Shown piece by piece: positions 8,221 through 15,656 of a stretch of 64,000 nucleotides of DNA. The DNA comes from JAMLIN01 sp964476625 (lineage in GTDB: Bacteria; Pseudomonadota; Gammaproteobacteria; Burkholderiales; Burkholderiaceae_E): assembly GCA_964476625.1 (NCBI GenBank), contig CAYZBJ010000010.1:4169-68168 (forward strand). Direction: 5' to 3'. The translations under genes were made by a program, and so were the position numbers. Numbering within the stretch: position 1 is the first letter of the stretch; each line of letters starts with the position of its first letter. The notes beneath the pieces are model-generated. The model had not been told where the DNA came from. It saw only the letters and a list, made by a program, of their open reading frames with translations, and searched no databases.

Positions 8221-8855
8221 GGTTCTTGCTCCTGATTGATGGACTGGCGATGCGGGTCCCCCTTGGGCAACAGGTCCCGCAGGTAATCCCGGCTCTTCCA
8301 CTCCGGCGCCGGCGGCGTCCCCTGCCCCGGGCGCGGTACATAGGGTGAGGCCATCGAGGCCGGATCGAGGGCCTGCTCGAAGTCCGGCAGGTAACGCGGG
8401 CAGTTCGGATACATCTCGCACTCCACCCGCACCACGAGCCTGGCGCCATGGTGGCTGGCAACCACCGCCGGGTCGTCGATGATCGTCGCGCGGCCGTTGA
8501 TCCGCATCCGCAGGGACTTGCCGTCGAAGCGCAGGAAGAGCAGTCCGACGTTCGGGTTGCGCGCGATGTTGCCGAGGGTTCGGTACATGGAGTTGCCATC
8601 GTACTCGGGGAACTCGATGAGGTTCGGGCCCACGATCCGCACGAAGCCGGGATCGCCCGACTTGATGCTGCAGTCGACGTAGTCGCCCCAGGTGGTGGCG
8701 ATGAAGAAGAACGGCGCGTTCTCGATCAGCTCGCGGTCGGCGTCCCAGAACTCGCCATGGCGGCGATGGCGCTCGAGCGCATCGGCCACCCGCCGGCCGT
8801 CGAAGCGGTCCTGGAGCTCGCGCATGCCTTCGTGGAAGAACGGTCGGTCGGCCAT
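8217..8855 (-). CDS. Pyridoxamine-5'-phosphate-oxidase-like FMN-binding protein
   Basis: About 212 residues with the flavin split-barrel fold. A core strand reads FFFIATTWGDYVDCSIKSGDPGF and is followed by the P-x-Y-x-GN-x-x-x-x-x-L-x-N-x-x-x-N motif typical of general-stress and pyridoxamine-oxidase-like proteins. The start at 8855 is chosen because a GAGGAG Shine-Dalgarno lies 5 nt upstream. It overlaps the GlcG-like gene by 4 bp. No substrate can be assigned. It may use F420, FMN or haem. The gene is divergent from gmk with about 160 bp between starts. Confidence 0.8.
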   Translation of the reverse strand: MADRPFFHEGMRELQDRFDGRRVADALERHRRHGEFWDADRELIENAPFFFIATTWGDYVDCSIKSGDPGFVRIVGPNLIEFPEYDGNSMYRTLGNIARNPNVGLLFLRFDGKSLRMRINGRATIIDDPAVVASHHGARLVVRVECEMYPNCPRYLPDFEQALDPASMASPYVPRPGQGTPPAPEWKSRDYLRDLLPKGDPHRQSINQEQEP

Positions 8856-9013
8856 GGTGTCTCCTCGGTTGACGGGTCGACAGGTTCTCACCCTGAACCT
8901 GTGCACGGACCCATTGTTGGCAGGTTGGTAAGATACCCGCCTGACAAGATGCCGGCGGGCAAGCCGGGGCAAGGCGTGGCGCCTTGCCCGACGACCCGGC
9001 CCGACGACACCCG

Positions 9014-9664
9014 ATGAACCCCATCCCGCAATCAGGCAGCCTGTTCGTGGTCTCCGCCCCCTCGGGCGCCGGCAAGACCTCGCTGGTGCGCGCCCTGCTG
9101 GGTGAGCAACCCAATCTCCGGCTGTCGGTTTCCTGCACCACCCGCCCCGCCCGGCCGGGCGAGGTCGACGGGATCGACTACGAGTTCCTCGACCGCGCCG
9201 AATTCACCCGCCGCCGCGATGCCGGCGATTTCCTCGAATGGGCCCAGGTCCACGACAACCTCTACGCCACCTCCCGGGCCTGGATAGAGGGCCGGATGGC
9301 CGCCGGCGAGGATGTCATCCTCGAGATCGACTGGCAGGGTGCGATGCAGGTCCGCCGGCAGTTCCCCCGCGCGGTGCTCGTCTTCATCGCGCCGCCCTCG
9401 ATCGACGAACTGCGCCATCGGCTCGAAAGCCGGGGGCAGGATTCCCCGGCGGTGATCGAGCAACGGATCCAGGCTGCCAGGCCCGAATTGGCCGAGGCCG
9501 GTCGGTTCGAATATGTTATTATTAATCAAGAGTTTGCCGGCGCCCTTCGGCAACTCGCCGCGATCGTCGAAGCCTCGCGGTGTCGGTTCGCCCAGCAACG
9601 GGTCCGGCATCGCAGCCTGTTCGATGGCCTCGGCATCGATGAAGAGCGCCCCCTTCCGGAGTAA
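9014..9664 (+). CDS. gmk: Guanylate kinase
   Basis: GMP + ATP to GDP + ADP. The 216-residue product has the P-loop SAPSGAGKTSL near residues 11-21, SCTTRPARPGEVDG-x-DY-x-F for GMP binding, and LEIDWQGA. Start at ATG 9014 is preferred over a TTG at 8984. It leads the classical gmk-rpoZ-spoT block, with rpoZ following after 2 bp. One oddity is a strongly AT-rich codon run (Glu-Tyr-Val-Ile-Ile-Asn-Gln, about 9508-9531) in an otherwise GC-rich gene; it may hold an internal promoter. Confidence 0.96.
   Translation: MNPIPQSGSLFVVSAPSGAGKTSLVRALLGEQPNLRLSVSCTTRPARPGEVDGIDYEFLDRAEFTRRRDAGDFLEWAQVHDNLYATSRAWIEGRMAAGEDVILEIDWQGAMQVRRQFPRAVLVFIAPPSIDELRHRLESRGQDSPAVIEQRIQAARPELAEAGRFEYVIINQEFAGALRQLAAIVEASRCRFAQQRVRHRSLFDGLGIDEERPLPE
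9510..9535 (+). promoter_or_regulatory. AT-rich patch inside gmk, candidate internal promoter for rpoZ-spoT
   Basis: Twenty-two of 26 bases are A or T, in a gene that is otherwise strongly GC-rich. The patch contains TATGTT at 9512-9517, which lies 18 bp from a TTGGCC at 9488-9493, and also TATTAT at 9517-9522. Synonymous GC-ending codons were available, so the composition may be held by a non-coding function. Promoter activity is an inference. Confidence 0.35.
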
Positions 9665-9666
9665 GC

Positions 9667-9870
9667 ATGGCCCGAATCACCGTCGAAGACTGCCTCAAAC
9701 AGATCCCGAACCGCTTCGAGCTCACCCTCGCGGCCACCTACCGGGCGCGCATGCTTGCCCAGGGCCATGCCCCCAAGGTCGAGTCGCGCGACAAGCCCAC
9801 CGTGACGGCGCTGCGCGAGATCGCCGCGCAAAAGGTCGGCATCGAGATGCTCAGGCGCGTTCCCACCTGA
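9667..9870 (+). CDS. rpoZ: RNA polymerase omega subunit
   Basis: A 67-residue omega subunit, which aids assembly of RNA polymerase and forms part of a ppGpp-binding site in proteobacteria. The N-terminus MARITVEDCLKQIPNRFELT and the A-x-x-YRAR-x-L motif are diagnostic. The C-terminus ends soon after the ALREIAAQKVG segment, as in betaproteobacterial omegas. It lies 2 bp after gmk and 122 bp before spoT, the conserved order that links omega to stringent-response genes. Confidence 0.96.
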   Translation: MARITVEDCLKQIPNRFELTLAATYRARMLAQGHAPKVESRDKPTVTALREIAAQKVGIEMLRRVPT

Positions 9871-9910
9871 ATCCCTCCGGGCCCGGCGTGCACTTCGGTG
9901 CGTGGCCCTG

Positions 9911-9929
9911 CTTGTGGTCGCTTGTGGTC
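9911..9929 (+). repeat. Tandem CTTGTGGTC pair upstream of spoT
   Basis: Two copies of CTTGTGGTC start at 9911 and 9921, exactly 10 bp apart, about one helical turn, some 64 bp before the spoT ATG. Same-face spacing would suit a dimeric regulator, but chance is not excluded for so short a repeat. Confidence 0.3.
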
Positions 9930-9980
9930 ATTTCCCCCTCGCCGGCGCCCTAGCAATTTCCCCAGTACCCCCAAGTCGGG

Positions 9981-9986
9981 TAGGCT
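9981..9986 (+). promoter_or_regulatory. Candidate -10 box of spoT, 6 nt from the ATG
   Basis: TAGGCT ends 6 nt before the ATG at 9993, placing the likely start of transcription at the start codon. The match to consensus is only moderate and the -35 region (around 9958, TTCCCC) is weak. It is listed because the same geometry recurs at other genes in the window. Confidence 0.3.
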
Positions 9987-9992
9987 TGCAGT

Positions 9993-12284
9993 ATGGGGCC
10001 TCCTGTAACCGAAACACCTGCCCGGATCCGCGAGACCGCCGGCCCGATTGCCGGCGAGCGGATCATGCCCGGGGCGCTCGGCGCCGACTCACCCGACGGC
10101 GGGCGGCCCTACGTCGAATATCGCTTCGGCCCCGGCTCGCATCCCGGCCAGTCGGTCGCGACGCTCGCCAGCCTCACCGAGTCGATCGACTACCTCTCCG
10201 AGGAAGACCGGCGCCGGATCCGCGAGGCCTATCGCTTCGGTGACGAGGCCCACCTCGGCCAGTTCCGCAGCAGCGGCGAACCCTACATTTCGCACCCGAT
10301 CGCGGTCGCCGAGATCTGCGCGAGCTGGAAGCTCGACGCCGACTCGCTGATGGCGGCCCTGCTGCACGACACGATCGAGGATTCCGCGGTCAGCAAGCAG
10401 ACGATCCATGAACGCTTCGGCCCCCAGGTCGCCGACATCGTCGACGGGCTCTCCAAGCTCGACCGGGTCGCCTTCTCATCCAAGGAGCAGCAACAGGCCG
10501 AGAGCTTCCGCAAGATGCTGCTCGCGATGGCGCGCGACGTTCGCGTCATCCTGATCAAGCTCGCCGACCGGCTGCACAACATGCGTACGCTGGACGCGGT
10601 CAAGTCCGACAAGCGCAAGCGGATCGCCAACGAAACCCTCGAGATCTACGCCCCGATCGCGAGCCGCCTCGGGCTGTACGTGGTCTACCGCGAGTTGCTC
10701 GACCTGTCATTCCGCGCGCTGCACCCGACCCGCTACGACGTGCTCAGGCGCGCGGTGCAAGCCGCGCGCGGCTACCGCCGCGATGCGATCACCAAGGTCT
10801 TCGAGGCGGTGCAGACCTGCCTGCCGGCCTTCGGTGTCAAGGCCGAGGTCTACGGCCGCGAGAAAGCGCTCTACGGCATCTACCAGAAGATGCGGATGAA
10901 GGGCCTGTCGTTCGCGACGGTCTTCGACATCTACGGCATCCGGGTCATCGTCGACGCCCTGCCGGAGTGCTATCTCGCGCTCGGCGCCCTGCACAACACC
11001 TTCAAGCCGGTACCGGGGCGCTTCAAGGACTACGTCGCGATCCCCAAGCTCAACGGCTACCAGTCGCTGCACACGACCCTGCTCGGGCCCTACGGCACGC
11101 CGGTGGAATTCCAGATCCGCACCCGCGAGATGCAGCGCTTCGCCGAAGCCGGCGTGGCGGCGCACTGGCTCTACAAGGCCGACGACGACAGCTTCTCCGA
11201 CCTGCAGAAGCACACCCACCGCTGGCTGCAGTCGCTGCTCGAGATCCAGAACAACACCACCGGCGAAGCGCTCGAGTTCATCGAGCACGTCAAGGTCGAT
11301 CTCTTCCCCGACGCCGTCTATGTGTTCACGCCGGCCGGTGACATTCGCGCCCTGCCCCGCGGCGCGACCATCATCGACTACGCCTACTCGATCCACACCG
11401 ACGTCGGCAACCGGGCGGTCGCCGCCAAGATCAACCACGAGCCGACCGAACTGCGCACCGAGCTCGAGAACGGCGACGTCGTCGAGGTGATCACCTCGCA
11501 GTCGGCCCGGCCCAATCCGAACTGGCTGAGCTTCGTGCGCACGGGCCGCGCCCGCTCCGAGATCCGGCAGTTCCTGCGCCGCATGAAGTACCACGAGTCG
11601 GTCGGCCTCGGCCGGCGCCTGCTCGCGCAGTCGCTCTCGGCCCTGCGGATCGACGCGAGCACCCTCGAGACCCAGGTGCTCGAGCGGGTGGCGCGCGACT
11701 CCGGCGCCAAGACCGTCGACGACCTCTATGCCGACATCGGCATCGGCAAGCGGCTCGCCCCCGTCGAGGCCCGTGCCATCGCCCTGCAGCTGAGCGGCAA
11801 GACCGCGGCGGCCGCGATCCTCCCACGCCTGACGCCCGTCTTCATCCAGGGCACCGAACAGGGCGCGGTCACCTACGCGAGCTGCTGCCACCCGGTGCCG
11901 GGCGACGCCATCATCGGGCACTTGCGCGGCGGCCACGGGCTGGCCCTGCATCGCAACGGCTGCAAGTTCGTCGAGCGCAACCGCCAGAAGGACCCGGACC
12001 GCTGGATCGGCGTGCAATGGTCCGACCATACCGACGGGCTGTTCCGGATCGACCTCGAGATCGAGGTCCGCGCCGATCGCGGCGTGCTCGGCAAGGTGGC
12101 GGCCGAAGTGGCGGCGTCCGAGGCGAACATCGTCGACGTCCAGATGGAGTCCGACGGCTTCGGCGCCAGTGGCAAGAACGGCCGTATCCGCTTCGGGCTG
12201 CAGGTGCGCGACCGCCTGCACGTCGCCCGGGCGCTGCGCAACCTGCGCAAGCTTCCCGACGTCCGCAAGGTCGCCCGCAGCTGA
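9993..12284 (+). CDS. spoT: SpoT: bifunctional (p)ppGpp synthetase/hydrolase
   Basis: A 763-residue RSH protein that makes and degrades (p)ppGpp. The hydrolase domain is intact, with HDTIEDS near residue 126 and the later KLADRLHNMRTL. The synthetase domain has RFKDY-x-x-x-PK-x-NGYQSLHT near 345-365. TGS follows around 435-495, the Cys-containing conserved region (ASCCHPVPGD) near 630, and a C-terminal ACT domain ends the protein. The intact HD marks it as SpoT rather than RelA, which is encoded separately at 15.7-17.9 kb. The first 35 residues are not conserved, so a downstream ATG at 10065 (MPGALG) remains possible. Third gene of gmk-rpoZ-spoT. Confidence 0.95.
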   Translation: MGPPVTETPARIRETAGPIAGERIMPGALGADSPDGGRPYVEYRFGPGSHPGQSVATLASLTESIDYLSEEDRRRIREAYRFGDEAHLGQFRSSGEPYISHPIAVAEICASWKLDADSLMAALLHDTIEDSAVSKQTIHERFGPQVADIVDGLSKLDRVAFSSKEQQQAESFRKMLLAMARDVRVILIKLADRLHNMRTLDAVKSDKRKRIANETLEIYAPIASRLGLYVVYRELLDLSFRALHPTRYDVLRRAVQAARGYRRDAITKVFEAVQTCLPAFGVKAEVYGREKALYGIYQKMRMKGLSFATVFDIYGIRVIVDALPECYLALGALHNTFKPVPGRFKDYVAIPKLNGYQSLHTTLLGPYGTPVEFQIRTREMQRFAEAGVAAHWLYKADDDSFSDLQKHTHRWLQSLLEIQNNTTGEALEFIEHVKVDLFPDAVYVFTPAGDIRALPRGATIIDYAYSIHTDVGNRAVAAKINHEPTELRTELENGDVVEVITSQSARPNPNWLSFVRTGRARSEIRQFLRRMKYHESVGLGRRLLAQSLSALRIDASTLETQVLERVARDSGAKTVDDLYADIGIGKRLAPVEARAIALQLSGKTAAAAILPRLTPVFIQGTEQGAVTYASCCHPVPGDAIIGHLRGGHGLALHRNGCKFVERNRQKDPDRWIGVQWSDHTDGLFRIDLEIEVRADRGVLGKVAAEVAASEANIVDVQMESDGFGASGKNGRIRFGLQVRDRLHVARALRNLRKLPDVRKVARS

Positions 12285-12385
12285 ACGGGCTCGCCTTCGG
12301 GCGCAGGGCCGCGTTGGGGCGCCTTGTCGTACAACCGTACTGCCTGCGGCGCCCCGCCTTGCCCTGCGCCCGAAGGCGAGCCCGT
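12285..12385. terminator. Large nested palindrome between convergent spoT and greB
   Basis: The outer arms 12285-12308 and 12362-12385 are a perfect 24-bp inverted repeat. Inside it, GGGGCGCC (12316-12323) pairs with GGCGCCCC (12348-12355), and GTAC pairs with GTAC around AACC at the tip. Each outer arm also contains CGCC-TTCG-GGCG or its complement, able to fold on its own as a UUCG or CGAA tetraloop hairpin. It fills nearly the whole gap between the spoT stop and the greB stop, so a bidirectional terminator is the simplest reading. No T-tract follows on the plus strand. A palindromic repeat element is the alternative. Confidence 0.7.
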
Positions 12386-12389
12386 ATAC

Positions 12390-12941
12390 CTATTCCGGAT
12401 AGTTCACTTCCAGAATTTCCAGTTCCTCGTCGCCCGCCGGGGTGCGCAGTGCGACGACGTCGCCCTCGCGCGCCTTGATCAGCGCACGCGCAACCGGCGC
12501 GATCCAGCTGATGCGCCCGGCCGGCGGGTCGACCTCGTCGACCCCGACGATCGTGACGACCTGCTCCTGGCCGTCGCTGCGCAGGTAGCGCACCGTTGCA
12601 CCGAAGAACACCTGGTCGCGGTTGGGCTGCTGCGAAGGGTCGACCTCGACCGCCGATTCGATGCGCCGGGTCAGGAAGCGGATCCGCCGGTCGATCTCGC
12701 GCAGCCGCTTCTTGCCGTAGATGTAGTCGCCGTTCTCGGAGCGGTCGCCATTGGACGCTGCCCAGGAGACGATCGAGACCGTCTCGGGACGTTCGACGTC
12801 GAGCAGGCGCAGCAGTTCGGCGCGTAGCGCCGCCAGCCCCGCCGGCGTGATGTAGTTGCGAAACCCGGCGGGCAGTTCCGGCGCGGGAACATCATCGTCG
12901 TCGTCCTCGTCCGAGGACTCGCGCACGAAGGCCTTGCTCAT
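12390..12941 (-). CDS. greB: Transcription elongation factor GreB
   Basis: GreB (183 residues) rescues backtracked RNA polymerase by stimulating transcript cleavage. The N-terminal coiled coil carries SWAASNGDRSENGDYIYGKKRLREID, with the acidic tip residues and the K-K-R-L-R-E-I-D motif that separates GreB from GreA. The C-terminal FKBP-like domain ends EILEVNYPE. The chosen start MSKAFV (12941) matches the GreB N-terminus. A 5-residue upstream ATG is less likely. An Asp-rich stretch (about residues 10-18) is longer than in E. coli. Convergent with spoT across the large palindrome. Confidence 0.94.
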   Translation of the reverse strand: MSKAFVRESSDEDDDDDVPAPELPAGFRNYITPAGLAALRAELLRLLDVERPETVSIVSWAASNGDRSENGDYIYGKKRLREIDRRIRFLTRRIESAVEVDPSQQPNRDQVFFGATVRYLRSDGQEQVVTIVGVDEVDPPAGRISWIAPVARALIKAREGDVVALRTPAGDEELEILEVNYPE

Positions 12942-12981
12942 CGCGCCGGCTCGCAACCCGCGCTTGCTTCGCCCGCCGGTC

Positions 12982-14328
12982 TCAAGTGCCGGCGACCGCC
13001 ATCGCCTCGATCAGGATGGAGCCGCTGCGCTTGGCGCCGCGACGAATCTCGTCGGCGCCGATCGCGACGATGCTGGCGAACATGTCGCGCAGGTTGCCGG
13101 CGATGGTGATTTCCTCGACCGGGTAGGCGATTGCGCCGTTCTCGACCCAGTAGCCGCCGGCGCCACGGGAATAATCGCCATTGACGTAGTTGACGCCCTG
13201 CCCCATCAGGTCGGTGACGAACAGGCCCGTGCCCAGCCGTCGCAGCATCGCGTCGAGATCATCGCCCGGTTTCGTGCGCCGGCTGCGCAGGCGCAGGTTG
13301 TGCGAACCACCGGCATTGCCGGTGGTCGGCAGCCCGAGCTTGCGGGCCGAATAGGTGGACAGGAAATAGCCCTGGATGACGCCGGCGTCGACCACCCGGC
13401 GCCGCACGGTGCGCACGCCCTCGCCGTCGAAGGGCGCGCTGCCGGGTTCGCCGGCCAGGGTCGGGTCCTCGATCACGTCGATGTGCGACGGGAATATCCT
13501 CTGTCCGACCGAGTCGAGCAGGAAGCTCGACTGCCGGTACAGGGCGCCGCCCGAGAGCGCCTGCGCAAGATGGCCGAGCAGGCCGATGGCAAGGGGCGAT
13601 TCGAACAGCACCGGCACCTTCCCGGTGGGCAGGCGGCGCGCGCCCAGGCGCGCGAGCGAGCGTTCGGCCGCATAGCGGCCGAGCGTGGCGGCATCGGCGA
13701 GACGGTCCGGGCGGGCATCGGCGCTGTACCAGCCGTCGCGCTGCATCTCGCGGCCGCGCTGGGCGATCGGCGAGCACGAGATCGAGTGCCGGCTGTACGG
13801 ATAGCCGCCGGCGAAGCCGAGGGAATTGGCCAGCAGGAAGCGGCCATGCCCGGCCGACACCGACGCCCCGTCGGAGTTGCGCACCATCGGGCTGGTCGCA
13901 AAGGCAGCGTCCTCGGCTTCGCAGGCGAGTGCGATCGCCGCGCCGGCATCGATGTCCCAGGGATGGAAGAGGTCGGGCGCCCGATAACGCCCCGCCAGCA
14001 GGTCGGCGTCGGGCAAGCCGGCGCAGTCGTCCTCGGCGGTGAAGCGGGCGATCTGGAAGGCCGCGTCGATCGTCTCGCGCAGCGGCGCGAGCCCGAAATC
14101 GCTGCTGCTGGCATGGCCGCGACGCTGGCCGACGTAGACGGTGACGCCGAAGGACTTGTCGCGGGTGTTCTCGATCGTCTCGACCCGCCCCTTGCGGACG
14201 TTGACGTTGAGCCCGGTGTTCTCCGCGAGCTCGACGACCGCGTCGGTGGCACCGAGCGATTTCGCGTGGCGCAGGGCCTCGTCGGCCAGCGACCGGAGTT
14301 GATCCTCGGTGTATTCGAACATGAGCAT
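12982..14328 (-). CDS. pmbA: PmbA/TldE metalloprotease subunit
   Basis: A 448-residue PmbA (TldE) protein, partner of TldD in a peptidase that processes small peptides such as microcins and CcdA. Seen features are an N-terminal ENTGLNVNVRKGRVETIENTRDKSFGVTVYVG strand region, the conserved GRFLLANSLGF-x-GG-Y block, HNLRLRSRRT, and the terminal GVNYVNGDYSRGAGGYWVENG motif near residues 380-400. TldE lacks the zinc site of TldD, and none is seen here. The gene is divergent from darP, with 51 bp between starts, an arrangement common in betaproteobacteria. Confidence 0.94.
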   Translation of the reverse strand: MLMFEYTEDQLRSLADEALRHAKSLGATDAVVELAENTGLNVNVRKGRVETIENTRDKSFGVTVYVGQRRGHASSSDFGLAPLRETIDAAFQIARFTAEDDCAGLPDADLLAGRYRAPDLFHPWDIDAGAAIALACEAEDAAFATSPMVRNSDGASVSAGHGRFLLANSLGFAGGYPYSRHSISCSPIAQRGREMQRDGWYSADARPDRLADAATLGRYAAERSLARLGARRLPTGKVPVLFESPLAIGLLGHLAQALSGGALYRQSSFLLDSVGQRIFPSHIDVIEDPTLAGEPGSAPFDGEGVRTVRRRVVDAGVIQGYFLSTYSARKLGLPTTGNAGGSHNLRLRSRRTKPGDDLDAMLRRLGTGLFVTDLMGQGVNYVNGDYSRGAGGYWVENGAIAYPVEEITIAGNLRDMFASIVAIGADEIRRGAKRSGSILIEAMAVAGT

Positions 14329-14344
14329 TCCGCGATGGGCAGCA

Positions 14345-14364
14345 CGTTATGATATCAGCGCCCC
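14345..14364 (+). promoter_or_regulatory. darP upstream element shared with gspC
   Basis: The 20-bp element CGTTATGATATCAGCGCCCC carries TATGAT (14348-14353), a good -10 box, 26 nt before the darP ATG. The element at 47502-47521 before gspC differs at one base. The conserved GC-rich tail extends past the -10, which suggests more than a shared promoter hexamer. On the other strand, TATCAT in the same place could serve pmbA. Confidence 0.5.
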
Positions 14365-14379
14365 TCGACGAAGCCCGCC

Positions 14380-15036
14380 ATGCCCCGACCCCGGAAACAG
14401 GCCCTGCGCCAGACCGACCTGCCGACCGACCCGGCCGACCTGCTCGGGTCCTGGGCCGACGAATCGGGCGGGTCGGACGATTCGGACGAAGCCGACCGGC
14501 GCCCGAGCAAGAGTGCGCTCAAGCGCCAGGCCCACGAACTGCAGCGGCTCGGCGACTCCCTCGTTGCGCTGCGCCCCGAGCAGCTCAAGTCGATGCCGAT
14601 CGGCGAGGCCTTGCGCGACGCGATCGAGCTCGCCCACCGGATCAAGGCGCGCGAAGGCCTGCGCCGCCAGCGCCAGTTGATCGGCAAGCTGATGCGAGAC
14701 GCCGACGCCGACGCGATCCGCGAAGCGCTCGACCTCGGCTCGGCCAGCCATCGCGCCGAGCTCGCCATGACGCGCGCAGCCGAGGACTGGCGCGAACGGA
14801 TGATCACCGACACCACGGCGCTGGCGGCGTTTCGCCGCCGTTTCGGTGACGACGATGATCCTGGCCTCGCCCGCCTCGTCGAGGAAGCCCGTGCCGAACG
14901 CGCGGGGCTGCGCAGCGGCGGGTCCTACCGCAGCCTGTACCGCAAGCTGCTCGCCGCGATCCGCAGCCAGGACGCCGCCCGCAAGGCCGCCGAATCACAG
15001 GACCATCCCCCGGAACACCCGCAGGAACAGCCATGA
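14380..15036 (+). CDS. darP: DarP (YjgA, DUF615) ribosome-biogenesis factor
   Basis: A 218-residue DarP/YjgA protein that associates with late 50S ribosomal precursors in E. coli. The family core is clear: KSALKRQAHELQRLGDSLVALRPEQLKSMP near residues 45-75 and the basic helix HRIKAREGLRRQRQLIGKLMR. An acidic segment (residues 20-40) precedes it, and a Gln/Pro/Glu-rich tail ends it. It overlaps mog by 4 bp and is divergent from pmbA. A TATGAT -10 box lies 26 nt upstream. Confidence 0.93.
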   Translation: MPRPRKQALRQTDLPTDPADLLGSWADESGGSDDSDEADRRPSKSALKRQAHELQRLGDSLVALRPEQLKSMPIGEALRDAIELAHRIKAREGLRRQRQLIGKLMRDADADAIREALDLGSASHRAELAMTRAAEDWRERMITDTTALAAFRRRFGDDDDPGLARLVEEARAERAGLRSGGSYRSLYRKLLAAIRSQDAARKAAESQDHPPEHPQEQP

Positions 15037-15656
15037 GCGAAACTCCCGCCACCGACCCGGCGCGCGGCGCCGCGCAGGCGCGCGAGGCTGCCGTAATTCG
15101 CATCGGCCTGGTCTCGATCAGCGACCGGGCGGCGGGCGGCATCTACGAGGACAAGGGCATCCCGGCCCTGCGCGAGTGGCTGCGCGATGCGCTCCTGACC
15201 CCCTTCGAGCTGGTCGAGCGCCTGATCCCCGACGACCGTCCCGGTATCGAAGCCACCTTGCGCGAACTCGTCGATCGCGAGCGCTGCTCGCTGGTGCTCA
15301 CCACCGGCGGCACCGGGCCGGCGCCACGCGATGTCACGCCCGAAGCGACCCTTGCGATCGGCGAACGCGAGATGCCTGGCTTCGGCGAGCAGATGCGCCA
15401 GGTCAGCCTGCGCTTCGTGCCGACCGCAATCCTCTCGCGGCAGGTCGCGGTGATTCGCGCCCAGTCCCTGGTCATCAACCTGCCGGGGCAGCCCAAGGCG
15501 ATCCGTGAAACCCTCGAGGGCTTGCGCGATGGCGACGGCAAGTCGCTGGTGCCCGGCATCTTCGCGGCGGTGCCCTACTGCCTCGACCTGATCGGCGCAC
15601 CGCGCATCGATACCCGTGACGAAATCTGCAAGGCGTTCCGGCCGAAACGAAGCTAG
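15033..15656 (+). CDS. mog: Molybdopterin adenylyltransferase Mog
   Basis: Mog adenylates molybdopterin ahead of molybdate insertion in molybdenum-cofactor synthesis. The 207-residue product has the MoaB/Mog fold signatures: ISDRAAGGIYEDKGIPAL near 30-47, LVLTTGGTGPAPRDVTPEAT near 88-107, and the later INLPGQPKAIRE. It overlaps darP by 4 bp, so it is probably co-translated. Its stop overlaps the relA stop on the opposite strand by 4 bp, leaving no room for a separate terminator between them. Confidence 0.93.
   Translation: MSETPATDPARGAAQAREAAVIRIGLVSISDRAAGGIYEDKGIPALREWLRDALLTPFELVERLIPDDRPGIEATLRELVDRERCSLVLTTGGTGPAPRDVTPEATLAIGEREMPGFGEQMRQVSLRFVPTAILSRQVAVIRAQSLVINLPGQPKAIRETLEGLRDGDGKSLVPGIFAAVPYCLDLIGAPRIDTRDEICKAFRPKRS

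Noticed and set aside
9511..9535. AT-rich patch in gmk as a sign of gene transfer
   Set aside because: The patch covers only a few conserved Gmk residues with normal composition on both sides, so transfer is less likely than a local regulatory constraint.
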